A stretch of DNA of 64,000 nt from Acidocella aquatica (GCF_030160635.1 NZ_BSOS01000006.1:62001-126000), one strand, 5' to 3'. Counted from the first letter of the stretch, positions 26,087 through 35,806 are shown. The notes: a model not told the origin generated them from the sequence alone. Numbers and translations: made by a program.

Positions 26087-27193
26087 ATGCCAATACGCCG
26101 CCATTTTACTGTTATTCTGGGCCTGTTGTGCATGCTGATCTCGACGCCGCTGCGGGCTGACGGTCAGGTGCCAACGGGTATCCGGCCGCTCGATACACCA
26201 GCGTTGGCAGCCAAGGTGCCGGATCAGGTAACGCTGATTGCCATTACGAAAGCCGGTAACAGGCTTGTGGCGGTTGGTGAACATGGTGTGATTATCTACT
26301 CTGATGACAATGGCAAAACCTGGACGCAGGCGCGCGTGCCGGTTAGCGTTCTGCTAACGGCGGTTGCTTTCGCAACGCCGGCGCAAGGCTGGGCGGTGGG
26401 GCATTATGGGGTGATTCTCCATACGTCTGACGCTGGCGCCACTTGGCAACTGCAGCTCAATGGCATCCAGGCAAACCAGCTTACACTTGACGCTGCCAAC
26501 CAGGCCGTTGCGCAAGACCCGAATTCGGAAGTAGCCCAGCGTGCATTGCACCGGGCAAATATATTCATGGCGGCCGGCGCGGATAAGCCATTTCTCACCG
26601 TTTTGGCGCTGAGCGCGAATGACGCGATTGCCTTCGGGGGCTACCGTATGGCGATGAGAACAACAGATGGCGGAAAAACCTGGACTGACTGGAGCCTGCA
26701 TATAGGGGATCCGATCAGCCATAATCTCTATGATGTGGAGCAAATCGGGCCGTATATTGTTATCGCTGGCGAGGCTGGAAATGTCTTCATTTCAACTGAC
26801 GGCGGCAATGATTTTCCAGCTGTAACGGCACCCACTGATGCGACCATGTTTGGCGCTGTTGCAACAGGCGATAACAACGGGGTGCTTGTGTTTGGTGTCG
26901 CGGGGCAGGCGTATCGCAGCGAAGATGGCGGTAAGACCTGGCAAACGGTACAGACGTTTGGATCAGAGGCCAATTTGCTTGCCGCGCGCACGCTCGCATC
27001 GGGCGTCATTGTCGTCGTCAGTGAAGCGGGTGTGATCTATGTTTCCCGCGATCATGCTCACAGCTTCACCCGCTTGCCGGAACCTCAGAAAATGGGCCTG
27101 TTTGATCTTGTGCAGGCTGCGAATGGTGATGTCGTGTTTGTCGGAAATCTTGGTGTGCAGCGTGTTCCTGCCCAAGATTTCGGCGTAAATTAG
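26087..27193 (+). CDS. YCF48/BNR-repeat (sialidase-like propeller) exported protein
   Basis: 368 residues with a signal peptide (FTVILGLLCMLISTPLRA) and at least five Asp-box-like repeats: DDNGKTWTQ, SDAGATWQL, TDGGKTWTD, TDGGNDF and EDGGKTWQT. The S-x-D-x-G-x-T-W repeats predict a beta-propeller, as in YCF48/HCF136-type proteins. In bacterial clusters this family sits beside DUF1302, DUF1329 and RND genes, suggesting an accessory to the envelope system. The start at 26087 (ATG giving MPIRRHF) provides the compact signal peptide; a GTG 27 nt upstream is possible. Confidence 0.8.
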   Translation: MPIRRHFTVILGLLCMLISTPLRADGQVPTGIRPLDTPALAAKVPDQVTLIAITKAGNRLVAVGEHGVIIYSDDNGKTWTQARVPVSVLLTAVAFATPAQGWAVGHYGVILHTSDAGATWQLQLNGIQANQLTLDAANQAVAQDPNSEVAQRALHRANIFMAAGADKPFLTVLALSANDAIAFGGYRMAMRTTDGGKTWTDWSLHIGDPISHNLYDVEQIGPYIVIAGEAGNVFISTDGGNDFPAVTAPTDATMFGAVATGDNNGVLVFGVAGQAYRSEDGGKTWQTVQTFGSEANLLAARTLASGVIVVVSEAGVIYVSRDHAHSFTRLPEPQKMGLFDLVQAANGDVVFVGNLGVQRVPAQDFGVN

Positions 27194-27207
27194 AACGGGG
27201 GAATTTC

Positions 27208-29604
27208 GTGACCATTCATACTGATCCATCGCCCGTCATTGCCGATATTTCCCAATTTGATCGAAAGTCCGGTTCATTTCTGGAAGGACTGTTGTTTAAT
27301 CATCGGCCGATTATTCTACTGGCCTGCCTCCTGGCAACTTTGTTCTTTGGCTTCTCGGCGACGCAGATAAAACTGAATGCAAGCTTCGAGAAGATGATTC
27401 CGACGCACCAAGCGTTTATCGTCAATTTTCTTAAGCACTATGACGAGCTGCAAAGTCAGGGGAATGCTGTCCGCATCGTGGTGAGCGCCAATCAGGGCAC
27501 GATCATTGACGCGCACTATCTCTCGGTCCTGCAGAAGATTAGTGACCAGGTCTACCTTCTGCCGGGCGTTGACAGAGGGTATATGACCTCGCTCTGGACG
27601 CCGCTGACACGCTGGCTGGCGGTCACCCCCGACGGGCTTGAGGGGGGGCCTGTAATCAGCCAGTATTATGATGGCAGTCCCGCGCAGTTGGAGATCGTCC
27701 GGCAGAATATTGCGAAAACGGGAAAAATCGGCGAACTCGTCAGTCCTGATTTCAAGTCGAGCATGATTTATGTGCCGTTGATGGAGAACGATAATCTCAC
27801 GGGAAAACCGTTGAACTACGGCGAGCTTGCACGGGATTTGAATGGCATACGCAAGGAATATGCCTCCCAGGGAGTGACGCTGCATATTGTTGGTTTCGCC
27901 ATGGTGGTTGGCGATATGATCAACGGAATCAACGAAATTCTAGCCTTCTTCGCGGTCTCAATTCTGATCGCGACATGCGCGTTGTTTTGGTATACGCGCT
28001 GTGTGAGGAGCACGTTGCTGGTGGTAACGGCCTCTCTTGTGGCCGTCACTTGGCAAATGGGGTTACTGCCGATACTCGGCTTTGATCTCAACCCCTATTC
28101 GGTGCTGGTGCCATTCCTGGTGTTTGCCATTGGTATGAGCCATGGCGCGCAGAAAATGAACGGCGTTATGCAGGATATCGGGCGTGGCACGCATCCGCTG
28201 GTCGCCGCACGCTACACGTTCCGGCGGCTGTTCCTGGCCGGGTTCGCGGCACTTACCTGTGATGCGGCCAGCTTTGGCGTGCTGATGACCATAAAAATCG
28301 AGGCGATTCGCGAGTTGGCGCTGATTGCCAGCATGGGTGTGGGTATCCTGATCTTCACGAACTTGATAATGCTGCCAATGTTGCTGAGCTATACAGGGGT
28401 TAGCCGCAAGGCGGCGGTGCGCAGCATGCGCACCGAAATGGCTGAGGAAGGCGGGCGGGTCTCACATCCGTTATGGGATTTTCTCGATCTGTTTACCCAG
28501 CGCCGCTATGCCACCATGGCAATTTTTCTGGCGGTGATCCTTGGTTGCGTTGGCTGGTATGTTGGCCGTGGTGTGCAGGTTGGCGATTTGAACCAGGGCG
28601 CACCGGAGTTGCGGCAAGCCTCGCAGTACAACAAGGATAATGCATATATCCTGAGTCATTATTCGACCGGCAGTGATGTACTGGTCGTAATGATTGATAC
28701 GACGCCGGGGCAATGCACCGACTATAAGACAATTTCAACAATTGATGGTCTGGAATGGCAATTAGACCAGATGCATGAAGTGAAGTCCACGGAGTCTCTC
28801 GCATCCTTTGCGGCCATGGCCACGATGCTGTTGACCGAGGATGCGCCTAAATGGGACGCGCTTGATCTTACGATGACCGATTATATCGTCTACGCGCCGA
28901 GCCGTCTGGTGAATCCAGATTGTAGCTTTTTGCCGCTCTACGTCTCACTCGTCGACCATAAAGCGGCGACACTGGACCATGTGGTCGCGACCATACAGAA
29001 ATTCATCGCAAACCCGGCTAACCAGGGGGCCGGTTTTAAAATCTCCCTGGCAGGCGGCAACGCCGGCATTGAAGCCGCGACCAATATCGTCATCAAGCAG
29101 GCCAATGATCAGATGCTTTATCTGGTTTATGCGGCCGTGATTCTCTTCTGCTTTGTAACCTTCCGTTCCTGGCGGGCGGTGCTCTGCGCGGTATTGCCGC
29201 TTGTCCTCACCTCAATTCTCAGCCAGGCGCTGATGGTCTGGTTACACATAGGCATCAAAGTGGCGACGCTTCCGGTGATTGCGCTTGGTGTCGGCATAGG
29301 TGTCGACTATGCTCTCTATGTACTGAGCATTTGCCTTAAACAACTGCGGGCAGGGGCGAGCCTTTCGGACGCTTATCATCGTACGCTTCTGTTTACGGGA
29401 AAGGTCGTGCTGCTGACCGGGTTTACCTTGGCGGCCGGTGTGGTGACCTGGGTATTCGCCCCGATTAAATTCCAGGCTGACATGGGATTGCTGCTATCGT
29501 TCATGTTTGTATGGAACATGCTCGGCGCGATGATTCTCGTTCCCTCACTGGCGTATTTCCTGCTCCCACAATCATTGTTCAAGCCCGCCGTGGAATCCCA
29601 GTGA
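27208..29604 (+). CDS. RND/MMPL-family transporter
   Basis: A 798-residue inner-membrane protein in two halves, each with one N-terminal membrane helix, a large periplasmic loop and a block of about five helices (first block about 235-400, second about 640-790). The membrane segment of the second half contains GVGIGVDYALYV, a typical RND/SSD motif with the membrane Asp, and ALGVGIG ahead of it. No periplasmic adaptor gene is adjacent. It follows the YCF48 protein by 14 nt. It probably moves a lipophilic molecule with proton-motive force; the direction is not determined. Confidence 0.9.
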   Translation: MTIHTDPSPVIADISQFDRKSGSFLEGLLFNHRPIILLACLLATLFFGFSATQIKLNASFEKMIPTHQAFIVNFLKHYDELQSQGNAVRIVVSANQGTIIDAHYLSVLQKISDQVYLLPGVDRGYMTSLWTPLTRWLAVTPDGLEGGPVISQYYDGSPAQLEIVRQNIAKTGKIGELVSPDFKSSMIYVPLMENDNLTGKPLNYGELARDLNGIRKEYASQGVTLHIVGFAMVVGDMINGINEILAFFAVSILIATCALFWYTRCVRSTLLVVTASLVAVTWQMGLLPILGFDLNPYSVLVPFLVFAIGMSHGAQKMNGVMQDIGRGTHPLVAARYTFRRLFLAGFAALTCDAASFGVLMTIKIEAIRELALIASMGVGILIFTNLIMLPMLLSYTGVSRKAAVRSMRTEMAEEGGRVSHPLWDFLDLFTQRRYATMAIFLAVILGCVGWYVGRGVQVGDLNQGAPELRQASQYNKDNAYILSHYSTGSDVLVVMIDTTPGQCTDYKTISTIDGLEWQLDQMHEVKSTESLASFAAMATMLLTEDAPKWDALDLTMTDYIVYAPSRLVNPDCSFLPLYVSLVDHKAATLDHVVATIQKFIANPANQGAGFKISLAGGNAGIEAATNIVIKQANDQMLYLVYAAVILFCFVTFRSWRAVLCAVLPLVLTSILSQALMVWLHIGIKVATLPVIALGVGIGVDYALYVLSICLKQLRAGASLSDAYHRTLLFTGKVVLLTGFTLAAGVVTWVFAPIKFQADMGLLLSFMFVWNMLGAMILVPSLAYFLLPQSLFKPAVESQ

Positions 29605-29779
29605 GGCATGGAAACAAGGGGCGGACCAAAATAGGTTAGTTGTTTTCTGTCCTGGCGATGCTTTCTGCGGATGGCATTGCGGGTAACGAGTATTGTGCGG
29701 GCCGTCTGACTTTGAAGCAGCGGCATTTGGAACGGTTGTCAGCAGCCGTTAAGGATCGCTTTGAAGAAAGGTCTATGGC

Positions 29780-31990
29780 ATGGCTTCTGAACCGCGGATT
29801 TTGAAGGATATCGTCGTCGTGGATTTGGGCGCCGGCATGGCGGCCGCACTGGTTTCAAAATTTCTCGGTGAATGGGGCGCTGAGATAATCCGGGTAACGC
29901 CCGCGCAGTCCGATCCGTTTGGCACGATCTATCCAGCCTATGAAGTCTGGCGCCGTGGCAATAAATTTGACCATGAGGCCGCACACTCCACGGTGGCGTT
30001 CAACCGGTTGCTTGCCCGGGCGGACATTTGCATTACCGGCGGCGAGGATTACCCCGGCCTGGCAAGACATGATGCGACGGCTTTGGCGGCGCAGAATCCG
30101 CGTTTGATCGTTCTGGATATTGAAGCTTATCCGGCTGGAACCAAATATGCTGGCCGCCCCGCGACGGATGTGCTCGTGCAGGCACGCTCCGGGCTCGCTT
30201 ATGAACATTATTCCAAACGCCCGCTGGTTATGAGCTTCGCGCCTGCGAGTTACGGCGCTGCATGCCGTGGTCTGGTGGGGCTATTCGCAGCCCTCTACGA
30301 GCGCGAGGGCAGCGGGAAGGGGCAGGTTGTCGCGACGTCGTTATTTGAAGGGGCGTTGAACTGGGCGGCCGGGTTGTGGTGTGATGTCGACAAACCCACC
30401 GAGAATACGAAGTTTGTTATGCCGAAGGACCCGTACCCGCTGATCTTCCGCTGCGCGGACGGGGTGTATGTGCATATCGTGATCGGTGCTGCGGGTTCTA
30501 AATACCGCATGTATCAGGCACTGGAGATCGACGACCCGAGTGTGCTGCCCAATGACAGCGGGATGCCCAAGCCCACCGATGATCCAAAAAACTTTTTCGG
30601 GAACATCGATCTTCTGGCCGAGCATGTGGCGAAAAAACCAAGTGGGGAGCTGCTGGAGCGAATTTGGGCACTCGGCCTGCCTGCCGAGCCGGTGCTCCCG
30701 CCCGGCGCATGCTGGGATCTGCCGCAGATCCGGCATAATGGCACAATTGTCACGGATGCTGATGGTACGCGCCATGTTGGTCAGCCGATTGTCATCGAGA
30801 CCTGCGAAGCCCCCTTCGCCGGGCCGCCTAAACAGGTGGGGCCGCGGCCTTTGGATGGCGTGCGCGCCATCGATTTCGGCGCTTTTGTCGCCGGGCCCTA
30901 CGCTTCGCTGGTGCTGGCGGATCTTGGTGCGGAGGTGATCAAGGTTGAAACCCCGGCGGGCGACCCGAATCGCAGTATTTTCCGGTCGTGGTCGCCGGTG
31001 AACCGAGGCAAGCGTGCGATTTCAATTGACCTGAAACACCCTGACGGGCTGGCCCTGGCGAAAATGCTCTGCACGAAATCTGACATTGTCACAAGCAATT
31101 TCAGGACCGGCGTTTCCGCCCGGCTGGGGATTGATCCGGATAGTTTGCACGCTGAAAAGCCAGAACTTATCGTGCTTGAGAGCCCGGCCTATGGCAGCAG
31201 CGGTCCGCTGGCGGAACGCGCTGGGTTTGACCTGGTGATGCAGGCCTTGTGCGGGCATGAGTACCGGGCGGGCGGCAAGGGCAATGAGCCGTTGTGGAAC
31301 CGGACTTCCATGGTGGATTATGCCGGCGGTTTGCTCGGAGCCATCGGCGCGCTTGCGGCGCTGTATCATCGTGCCAGGACGGGTGAGGGCACGACGGTTA
31401 ACTGTGCCCTCGTGAGCGCCGGTATTTATCTGCTCTCAGAGCTTGTGCAGCGGCCTGATGGCCATTTTGAGGGTGCAGAGCCATTGAATGCGTCGCGGAC
31501 TGGTTACGGCCCCGCGGAAGCGCTCTATGAGGCTACTGATGGTTGGATCGCCATTGCCGTGCGTGGCGCTGCCGCTGGGGCGGCTTTGGCGAAGGTGCTG
31601 GGGCTGAGCGGCGCCCTGACCGGCGAGCCGATGCAGTGGGGGGCCGGGGAGGCCAACCTGATTGCGGACGCGGTGCGCGCGAGACCGGCGGATGAGCTGC
31701 TCGGCGCGTTGGATGCGGCCGGCGTGTGGGCTGAAAAATGTCTGAAAAACAATGAGCGGGAAATTTTGAATGATCCCAGCCTGCATGCCGCCGGGACAAT
31801 CCGCAGCGCATTTCATCCGCAATCTGGGGAGGTGCGCGAGCTTGGCCCGATGCTACGGTTCTCGCGTTCATCGACTGGTGTGCCCGGGCATGCGCCGCTG
31901 TTGGGTGAGTCGACGCGCGAGGTGCTTGTGGAGATAGGTATGAGCGAGACGGAGATTGACGCGCTTTGGGCAAAGAAGGCGGTCTCCTGA
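29780..31990 (+). CDS. Fused double CoA-transferase family III protein
   Basis: 736 residues containing two CaiB/BaiF-like halves, about 1-345 and 355-736. The C-terminal half is canonical (FGAFVAGPYASLVLADLGAE, NRGKRAISIDL) with catalytic Asp513 in MVDYAGG. In the N-terminal half the equivalent position is Ser157 (SFAPASYG), so that half probably lacks acyl-transfer activity. Family III enzymes are interlocked dimers, so a tandem fusion could form a heterodimer-like monomer with one active site. It starts at ATG 29780 after a GAAGAAAGG site, 175 nt after the RND gene, and precedes the second lipocalin/kinase pair. Confidence 0.85.
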   Translation: MASEPRILKDIVVVDLGAGMAAALVSKFLGEWGAEIIRVTPAQSDPFGTIYPAYEVWRRGNKFDHEAAHSTVAFNRLLARADICITGGEDYPGLARHDATALAAQNPRLIVLDIEAYPAGTKYAGRPATDVLVQARSGLAYEHYSKRPLVMSFAPASYGAACRGLVGLFAALYEREGSGKGQVVATSLFEGALNWAAGLWCDVDKPTENTKFVMPKDPYPLIFRCADGVYVHIVIGAAGSKYRMYQALEIDDPSVLPNDSGMPKPTDDPKNFFGNIDLLAEHVAKKPSGELLERIWALGLPAEPVLPPGACWDLPQIRHNGTIVTDADGTRHVGQPIVIETCEAPFAGPPKQVGPRPLDGVRAIDFGAFVAGPYASLVLADLGAEVIKVETPAGDPNRSIFRSWSPVNRGKRAISIDLKHPDGLALAKMLCTKSDIVTSNFRTGVSARLGIDPDSLHAEKPELIVLESPAYGSSGPLAERAGFDLVMQALCGHEYRAGGKGNEPLWNRTSMVDYAGGLLGAIGALAALYHRARTGEGTTVNCALVSAGIYLLSELVQRPDGHFEGAEPLNASRTGYGPAEALYEATDGWIAIAVRGAAAGAALAKVLGLSGALTGEPMQWGAGEANLIADAVRARPADELLGALDAAGVWAEKCLKNNEREILNDPSLHAAGTIRSAFHPQSGEVRELGPMLRFSRSSTGVPGHAPLLGESTREVLVEIGMSETEIDALWAKKAVS

Positions 31991-32058
31991 AACTGGTTTG
32001 CTGATTTAACGGGAGGCGGGCGCCTGCCGTATGATGGAAACGACAAGGACATAATTTC

Positions 32059-33153
32059 ATGCTGGATGCTGCTTTGCTGAACCCGTTTGACGTTGATCCA
32101 CACGACGAGCTTCCGCATCCGGCGGAGGATAAGCCGAATTGGACCGAGTACTACTATTTCTTTGGCTTCGACAGGCAAGCGGACCATGCCATCAGTTTGC
32201 ATATTGGCCGCGAGCCGACGGATACAGACATCTGGCGCGCGGTGATTGGCGTTTATCTTCCGGGCGGAAAACTGCTGGTGGGACGCTATTTGGGGCGGGA
32301 CGGCACCGCGGATGGTCCTGGCGCGGGACCAATGCGCGTGCGCTGCCTGGAACCAATGCGGCGGTGGGCACTTAGCTTCGATGGATTACTGGAACAATCC
32401 GATCGTGTTGCCGCGGCTAACCACCCGCATCCAAGCGCAATTGCCGAGGTGGCGAAATTTGATCTTGTGTTCGAAGGCGCCGCGCCGATGTGGGATCTTG
32501 GAAAGAGCGATCTGTCCAAAGGTTTTGTGTTTGTCGCGGATGACACAAGCGAGGAGTCAAAGTCGCATCACTGGGAACAAATCTGCAAGGTAGGCGGCAG
32601 CCTCACGGTTGCCGGCAAGACGCTGGCTTTTGAGGGCGCGGGCAACAGGGATCACTCCTTTGGTCCGCGCGATTATACCCCGATGGTGAGCAGCATGTGG
32701 GTGAATGCGTATTTCCCCAGTGGCAAGGCGCTGATGCTGATGGGAACGAGGGTTGGACCGTTCTTCATCAAGGGTGGTTATATCTTCCGCAACGATGGCA
32801 ACCCGCTGGAGACAGTTCGTTTTATTGAGGCGCCAGCGGGTGAGGGCGAGGCGGCGCCCCTTGCCAGCGTGGCGGCTGATCCGTTGGCGGACCCAGCGCA
32901 GAGGCATTTTCGGGTTGTGGTGGCGACGGCCGCGGGATACGAAGTGATTACCGGAGAGCTGGTACATGCCCTCTCCACTACGAATTTGTCGCCCAATCAT
33001 GAACTGCTAGGCACGGATATGGCTTTTTCAGGGAAGGGATTCCAGTTCTGCGAATGCCCCACGCGCTATTCATGGAATGGCGAGGAGGGCATGGGGCATT
33101 TCGAACGGATCACGCAATTGCGTTCTCTTCATGCAACAGGTGTGCTGCCATGA
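32059..33153 (+). CDS. Lipocalin-like (AttH/CrtC-type, DUF7064-like) protein
   Basis: A 364-residue soluble protein with no signal peptide and a beta-rich pattern. The diagnostic motif GAGNRDHSFGPRDY near residues 194-207 matches the RDHSWG-R motif of the paralogue at 8106. It is coupled by an ATGA overlap to a phosphotransferase, as is the paralogue. This is a second copy of the same two-gene unit, so the two proteins probably act in sequence on one type of hydrophobic substrate. Overall sequence similarity between the paralogues is low, so they likely have distinct substrates or roles. Catalysis is not demonstrated. Confidence 0.7.
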   Translation: MLDAALLNPFDVDPHDELPHPAEDKPNWTEYYYFFGFDRQADHAISLHIGREPTDTDIWRAVIGVYLPGGKLLVGRYLGRDGTADGPGAGPMRVRCLEPMRRWALSFDGLLEQSDRVAAANHPHPSAIAEVAKFDLVFEGAAPMWDLGKSDLSKGFVFVADDTSEESKSHHWEQICKVGGSLTVAGKTLAFEGAGNRDHSFGPRDYTPMVSSMWVNAYFPSGKALMLMGTRVGPFFIKGGYIFRNDGNPLETVRFIEAPAGEGEAAPLASVAADPLADPAQRHFRVVVATAAGYEVITGELVHALSTTNLSPNHELLGTDMAFSGKGFQFCECPTRYSWNGEEGMGHFERITQLRSLHATGVLP

Positions 33154-34631
33154 TCCGCGATAAAGATTTGCATCGCTTTATTACCTCCATCTCCACGGCG
33201 CTCGCTGGGCCGGTCATGGGCGATCTGCAATCGGATGGGGTGCGCAGGTTGAACGGCATACTGCTGTTGTTGCTGGACCGGATTGCCTCGGATTTTATAG
33301 ACGGGAATGCCATTGCGGCGGAAACCCTGCGGCAATGGGAAGAGCTGGAAGGCGAAGTCGCGGCGGTTGGTTTGGCGGCGGCAACGCGAGATTTGGAGCA
33401 GCCTGGGCAAATTCGCGAGACGCTGGATCGACGGATGACATCCGTGCAGAAACAGCTTTGCGCGCCGGAGGCTTTTGACGATTTTGTAGAGCGTCTGCGT
33501 GCGAAGGATCCGCAAGCGCGCGCATGGATGCAAAAAGCTTCCGGGGCATTGCTGCGGGTGAACCAGGCCTTTGAGGATAGTTTTTCCGCACATGGCAACC
33601 GTAAGGCGGAGGTGGCGGTTGACAAGGCAAGCGCATTGCGCACCGGCCTCGCAGCTTATCTGAAGCAGCGCTATCCTCAGTTGCCGGATGATCCTCTGGA
33701 AGAGTTTGTTGTTGCATCGGGGGGATTTTCAAAAATCACGGCGCTTTTCACGCTGCCCGAAAATGGCGTTTTGCCGCGGCGGCTGACGTTGCGGTTGGAT
33801 ATTCCGAACGCGATCACCCAGGCGGTCTTGAGTGATGAATACCCGATTTTGGAGCGAGTGTATCAGCTTGGGCTGCCGGTACCCAAGCCTCTGTTTTTCG
33901 AGCCGGATGCAAGCCATCTGGGCGGAGCTTTTGTCGTCACCACGCAGGTTGAGGATGCCAAGGTGGCGGGCTCGCCGTTTTATGAGGACCGCCGGAAGGG
34001 GGGCACGAATATCGGGCCGCAATTCGGGAGGGAAGTTGCGCGCCTGCTCGCGGATCTGCATCGCGGCACGCTGGAGGCCGCACCCGATCCGGCGATCGCC
34101 AAGGCACGTGATGACATTATCGCAACACTGAGCGCCGAGTGGCGGGCGCTGGAGAAACCGGCGTTCTCGCTGGGGCTCGATCTTGGCCTTGCCTGGCTGG
34201 CTGCGAATCCTCTACCGCCGGAGCGGCCGGTTACGTTGATCCACGGTGATTTCGCGCCGCATAATGTGCTGACGCGCGATGGCCACGTTGTGGCCCTGCT
34301 CGATTGGGAACTGGCAAAACGCGGTGACCCGGCGGAAGATCTGGCGCAGGCCAAGATGCTGATGACCGGCGGAATTATCGGCTGGGATGATTTTGTGGCA
34401 ACCTATGTCGAGGCCGGTGGCCCGGCAATTGCCTGCGACCCGCATGCTGTGGCCTATTATGCGATTATCGTTTTCCTCCAGCATGGCGTGAACGAGACGC
34501 GGCTTCGTAACAATTATCTGAACGGGACGCGCGGCGATATCGAGGCAATGATCTGCGCCAGCCATTTTCAGGATAGGCTCAATCTCTACCAGGCAAAGTC
34601 GTTGGCTGAAGCCTTGGCGCTGGAAACATAA
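33150..34631 (+). CDS. Aminoglycoside phosphotransferase-like kinase with N-terminal helical domain
   Basis: 493 residues. About 1-170 is helical, resembling the N-terminal module of the kinase at 10806; the rest is the phosphotransferase fold, with His365-Gly366-Asp367 and Asn372 (LIHGDFAPHNVL) and Asp385 in LLDWE all present. It should be an active ATP-dependent small-molecule kinase. The start at 33150 overlaps the lipocalin-like gene stop by 4 nt; the frame is open further upstream but overlaps coding sequence. The presumed role is phosphorylation of a hydroxylated intermediate, by inference from the repeated pairing. Confidence 0.85.
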   Translation: MIRDKDLHRFITSISTALAGPVMGDLQSDGVRRLNGILLLLLDRIASDFIDGNAIAAETLRQWEELEGEVAAVGLAAATRDLEQPGQIRETLDRRMTSVQKQLCAPEAFDDFVERLRAKDPQARAWMQKASGALLRVNQAFEDSFSAHGNRKAEVAVDKASALRTGLAAYLKQRYPQLPDDPLEEFVVASGGFSKITALFTLPENGVLPRRLTLRLDIPNAITQAVLSDEYPILERVYQLGLPVPKPLFFEPDASHLGGAFVVTTQVEDAKVAGSPFYEDRRKGGTNIGPQFGREVARLLADLHRGTLEAAPDPAIAKARDDIIATLSAEWRALEKPAFSLGLDLGLAWLAANPLPPERPVTLIHGDFAPHNVLTRDGHVVALLDWELAKRGDPAEDLAQAKMLMTGGIIGWDDFVATYVEAGGPAIACDPHAVAYYAIIVFLQHGVNETRLRNNYLNGTRGDIEAMICASHFQDRLNLYQAKSLAEALALET

Positions 34632-34671
34632 CGCCGCGCCGCCAGCACTGAACTCTAGGAGGAATGCTTAA

Positions 34672-35730
34672 ATGAAAGCCATTGTTTGTCGCGAGTTTGG
34701 GCCGATAGAGAAGCTTCGCTATGAGGACCTTGCCCGGCCCGTTCCGGGCGTTGGGGAGGTGTTGGTTGAAGTGCATGCCGTGGGCGTGAACTTTACGGAT
34801 GTGTTAGCGGTGGAGGGCCGCTCGCAGTTGAAGCGGAATTTCCCGATTGTTCCTGGCGTGGAGGCCGCTGGCGTGGTGTTGCGGACGGGGCCGGGTGTTA
34901 CTTCTGTGAAGCCGGGGCAGCGCGTGTTGGGAACGTGCATTTCTGGCTCTTATGCCGAGGAAGTCATTTTCGAAGAGCATGAAGTGTTCCGGATTCCTGA
35001 TGATATGGATATGCGTGCCGCCGCGACATTTTATGTCGCGTCGATGACTGCGCATTATGCCTTGCATGACAGGGCGAAGTTGCAGCCCGGTGAGACGCTG
35101 CTGGTATTGGGAGCCGGTGGTGGCGCCGGTCTGGCGGCGGTGCAAATTGGCAAGGCGCTGGGAGCAAGGGTTGTCGCCGGAGCGTCCTCGGAAGAAAAGC
35201 TGGTGTTGGCGGCGCGCTTTGGTGCCGATGCGGGATTGCAATATCCCAAGGGGCCGCTTGATCTTGCTGGTCAGAAGGAATTGGCGGAGGCATTGTTCAC
35301 GCATACAAAAAACACTGGCGCCGCATCACCCGTTGAGGTCAAGATCAGTTCCGTCCGCGACGCATCGGGATACCATGTGATTTTTGATGGTGTCGGCGGA
35401 ACTTATGCTGAACCGGCACTGCGCTCGCTTTCCTGGGAGGGGCGTTACCTTTCCGTTGGTTTTGCCGCGGGCGTGCCGAAAGTATCGCTCGGGCCGATAT
35501 TGTTTAAAAATGCCGTGGTGATGGGTATTCAGCCGGCCGAGGATATTATCCGCCAACCTGGGCGCAGCCCCGAGGCGATGGAAAGGATGCTGGGATGGTA
35601 TGCAAAAGGCTTGCTGCGTCCCGACATCAGCGCGGTGTTTCCGCTGAGAGATGCTGCTGAGGCCATGCGCCTGCTTGCTGAGCGGAAAGCAACGGGGCGT
35701 GTTGTGTTGGTGACGGATCGGGCGGGGTGA
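34672..35730 (+). CDS. Zinc-independent quinone oxidoreductase-like MDR protein
   Basis: 352 residues of the medium-chain dehydrogenase/reductase superfamily. The N-terminal catalytic fold (EVHAVGVNFTDVLAVEG) lacks the structural-zinc cysteine cluster and the catalytic zinc ligands; the NADPH-binding motif is GAGGGAGLAAVQIGKALGA. It matches NADPH:quinone oxidoreductase and enoyl reductase-like proteins. An AGGAGGA site precedes the ATG, 40 nt after the kinase, so it is the last gene of the long plus-strand run. The substrate is likely an enone or quinone of the pathway. Confidence 0.88.
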   Translation: MKAIVCREFGPIEKLRYEDLARPVPGVGEVLVEVHAVGVNFTDVLAVEGRSQLKRNFPIVPGVEAAGVVLRTGPGVTSVKPGQRVLGTCISGSYAEEVIFEEHEVFRIPDDMDMRAAATFYVASMTAHYALHDRAKLQPGETLLVLGAGGGAGLAAVQIGKALGARVVAGASSEEKLVLAARFGADAGLQYPKGPLDLAGQKELAEALFTHTKNTGAASPVEVKISSVRDASGYHVIFDGVGGTYAEPALRSLSWEGRYLSVGFAAGVPKVSLGPILFKNAVVMGIQPAEDIIRQPGRSPEAMERMLGWYAKGLLRPDISAVFPLRDAAEAMRLLAERKATGRVVLVTDRAG

Positions 35731-35746
35731 GGGCGAGCAGCTCGCT

Positions 35747-35790
35747 AAAAAATCAGGACGCTTTCTTTGCGCGAAGCGCCCCGATTTTAT
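35747..35790. terminator. Bidirectional terminator between convergent genes
   Basis: A 13-bp stem (35751-35763 with 35774-35786; two G-T wobbles when read on the minus strand, two A-C positions when read on the plus strand) with a 10-nt loop. On the minus strand the 3' arm runs into TGATTTTTTAGC, a good rho-independent terminator for the aldehyde dehydrogenase. On the plus strand GATTTTATC follows, so it may also stop transcription from the quinone-reductase-like gene. Confidence 0.7.
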
Positions 35791-35806
35791 CTGATTATGT
35801 TAAAAA

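Noticed and set aside
35778-35805. dif-like site: TTATGTTAAAA at 35795-35805 matches the XerD arm of the E. coli dif site at 10 of 11 positions, close to the apparent skew switch
   Set aside because: The XerC arm (GCCCCGATTTT) and the central region do not match, the site overlaps a terminator, and one such half-match is expected by chance in 64 kb of two strands.
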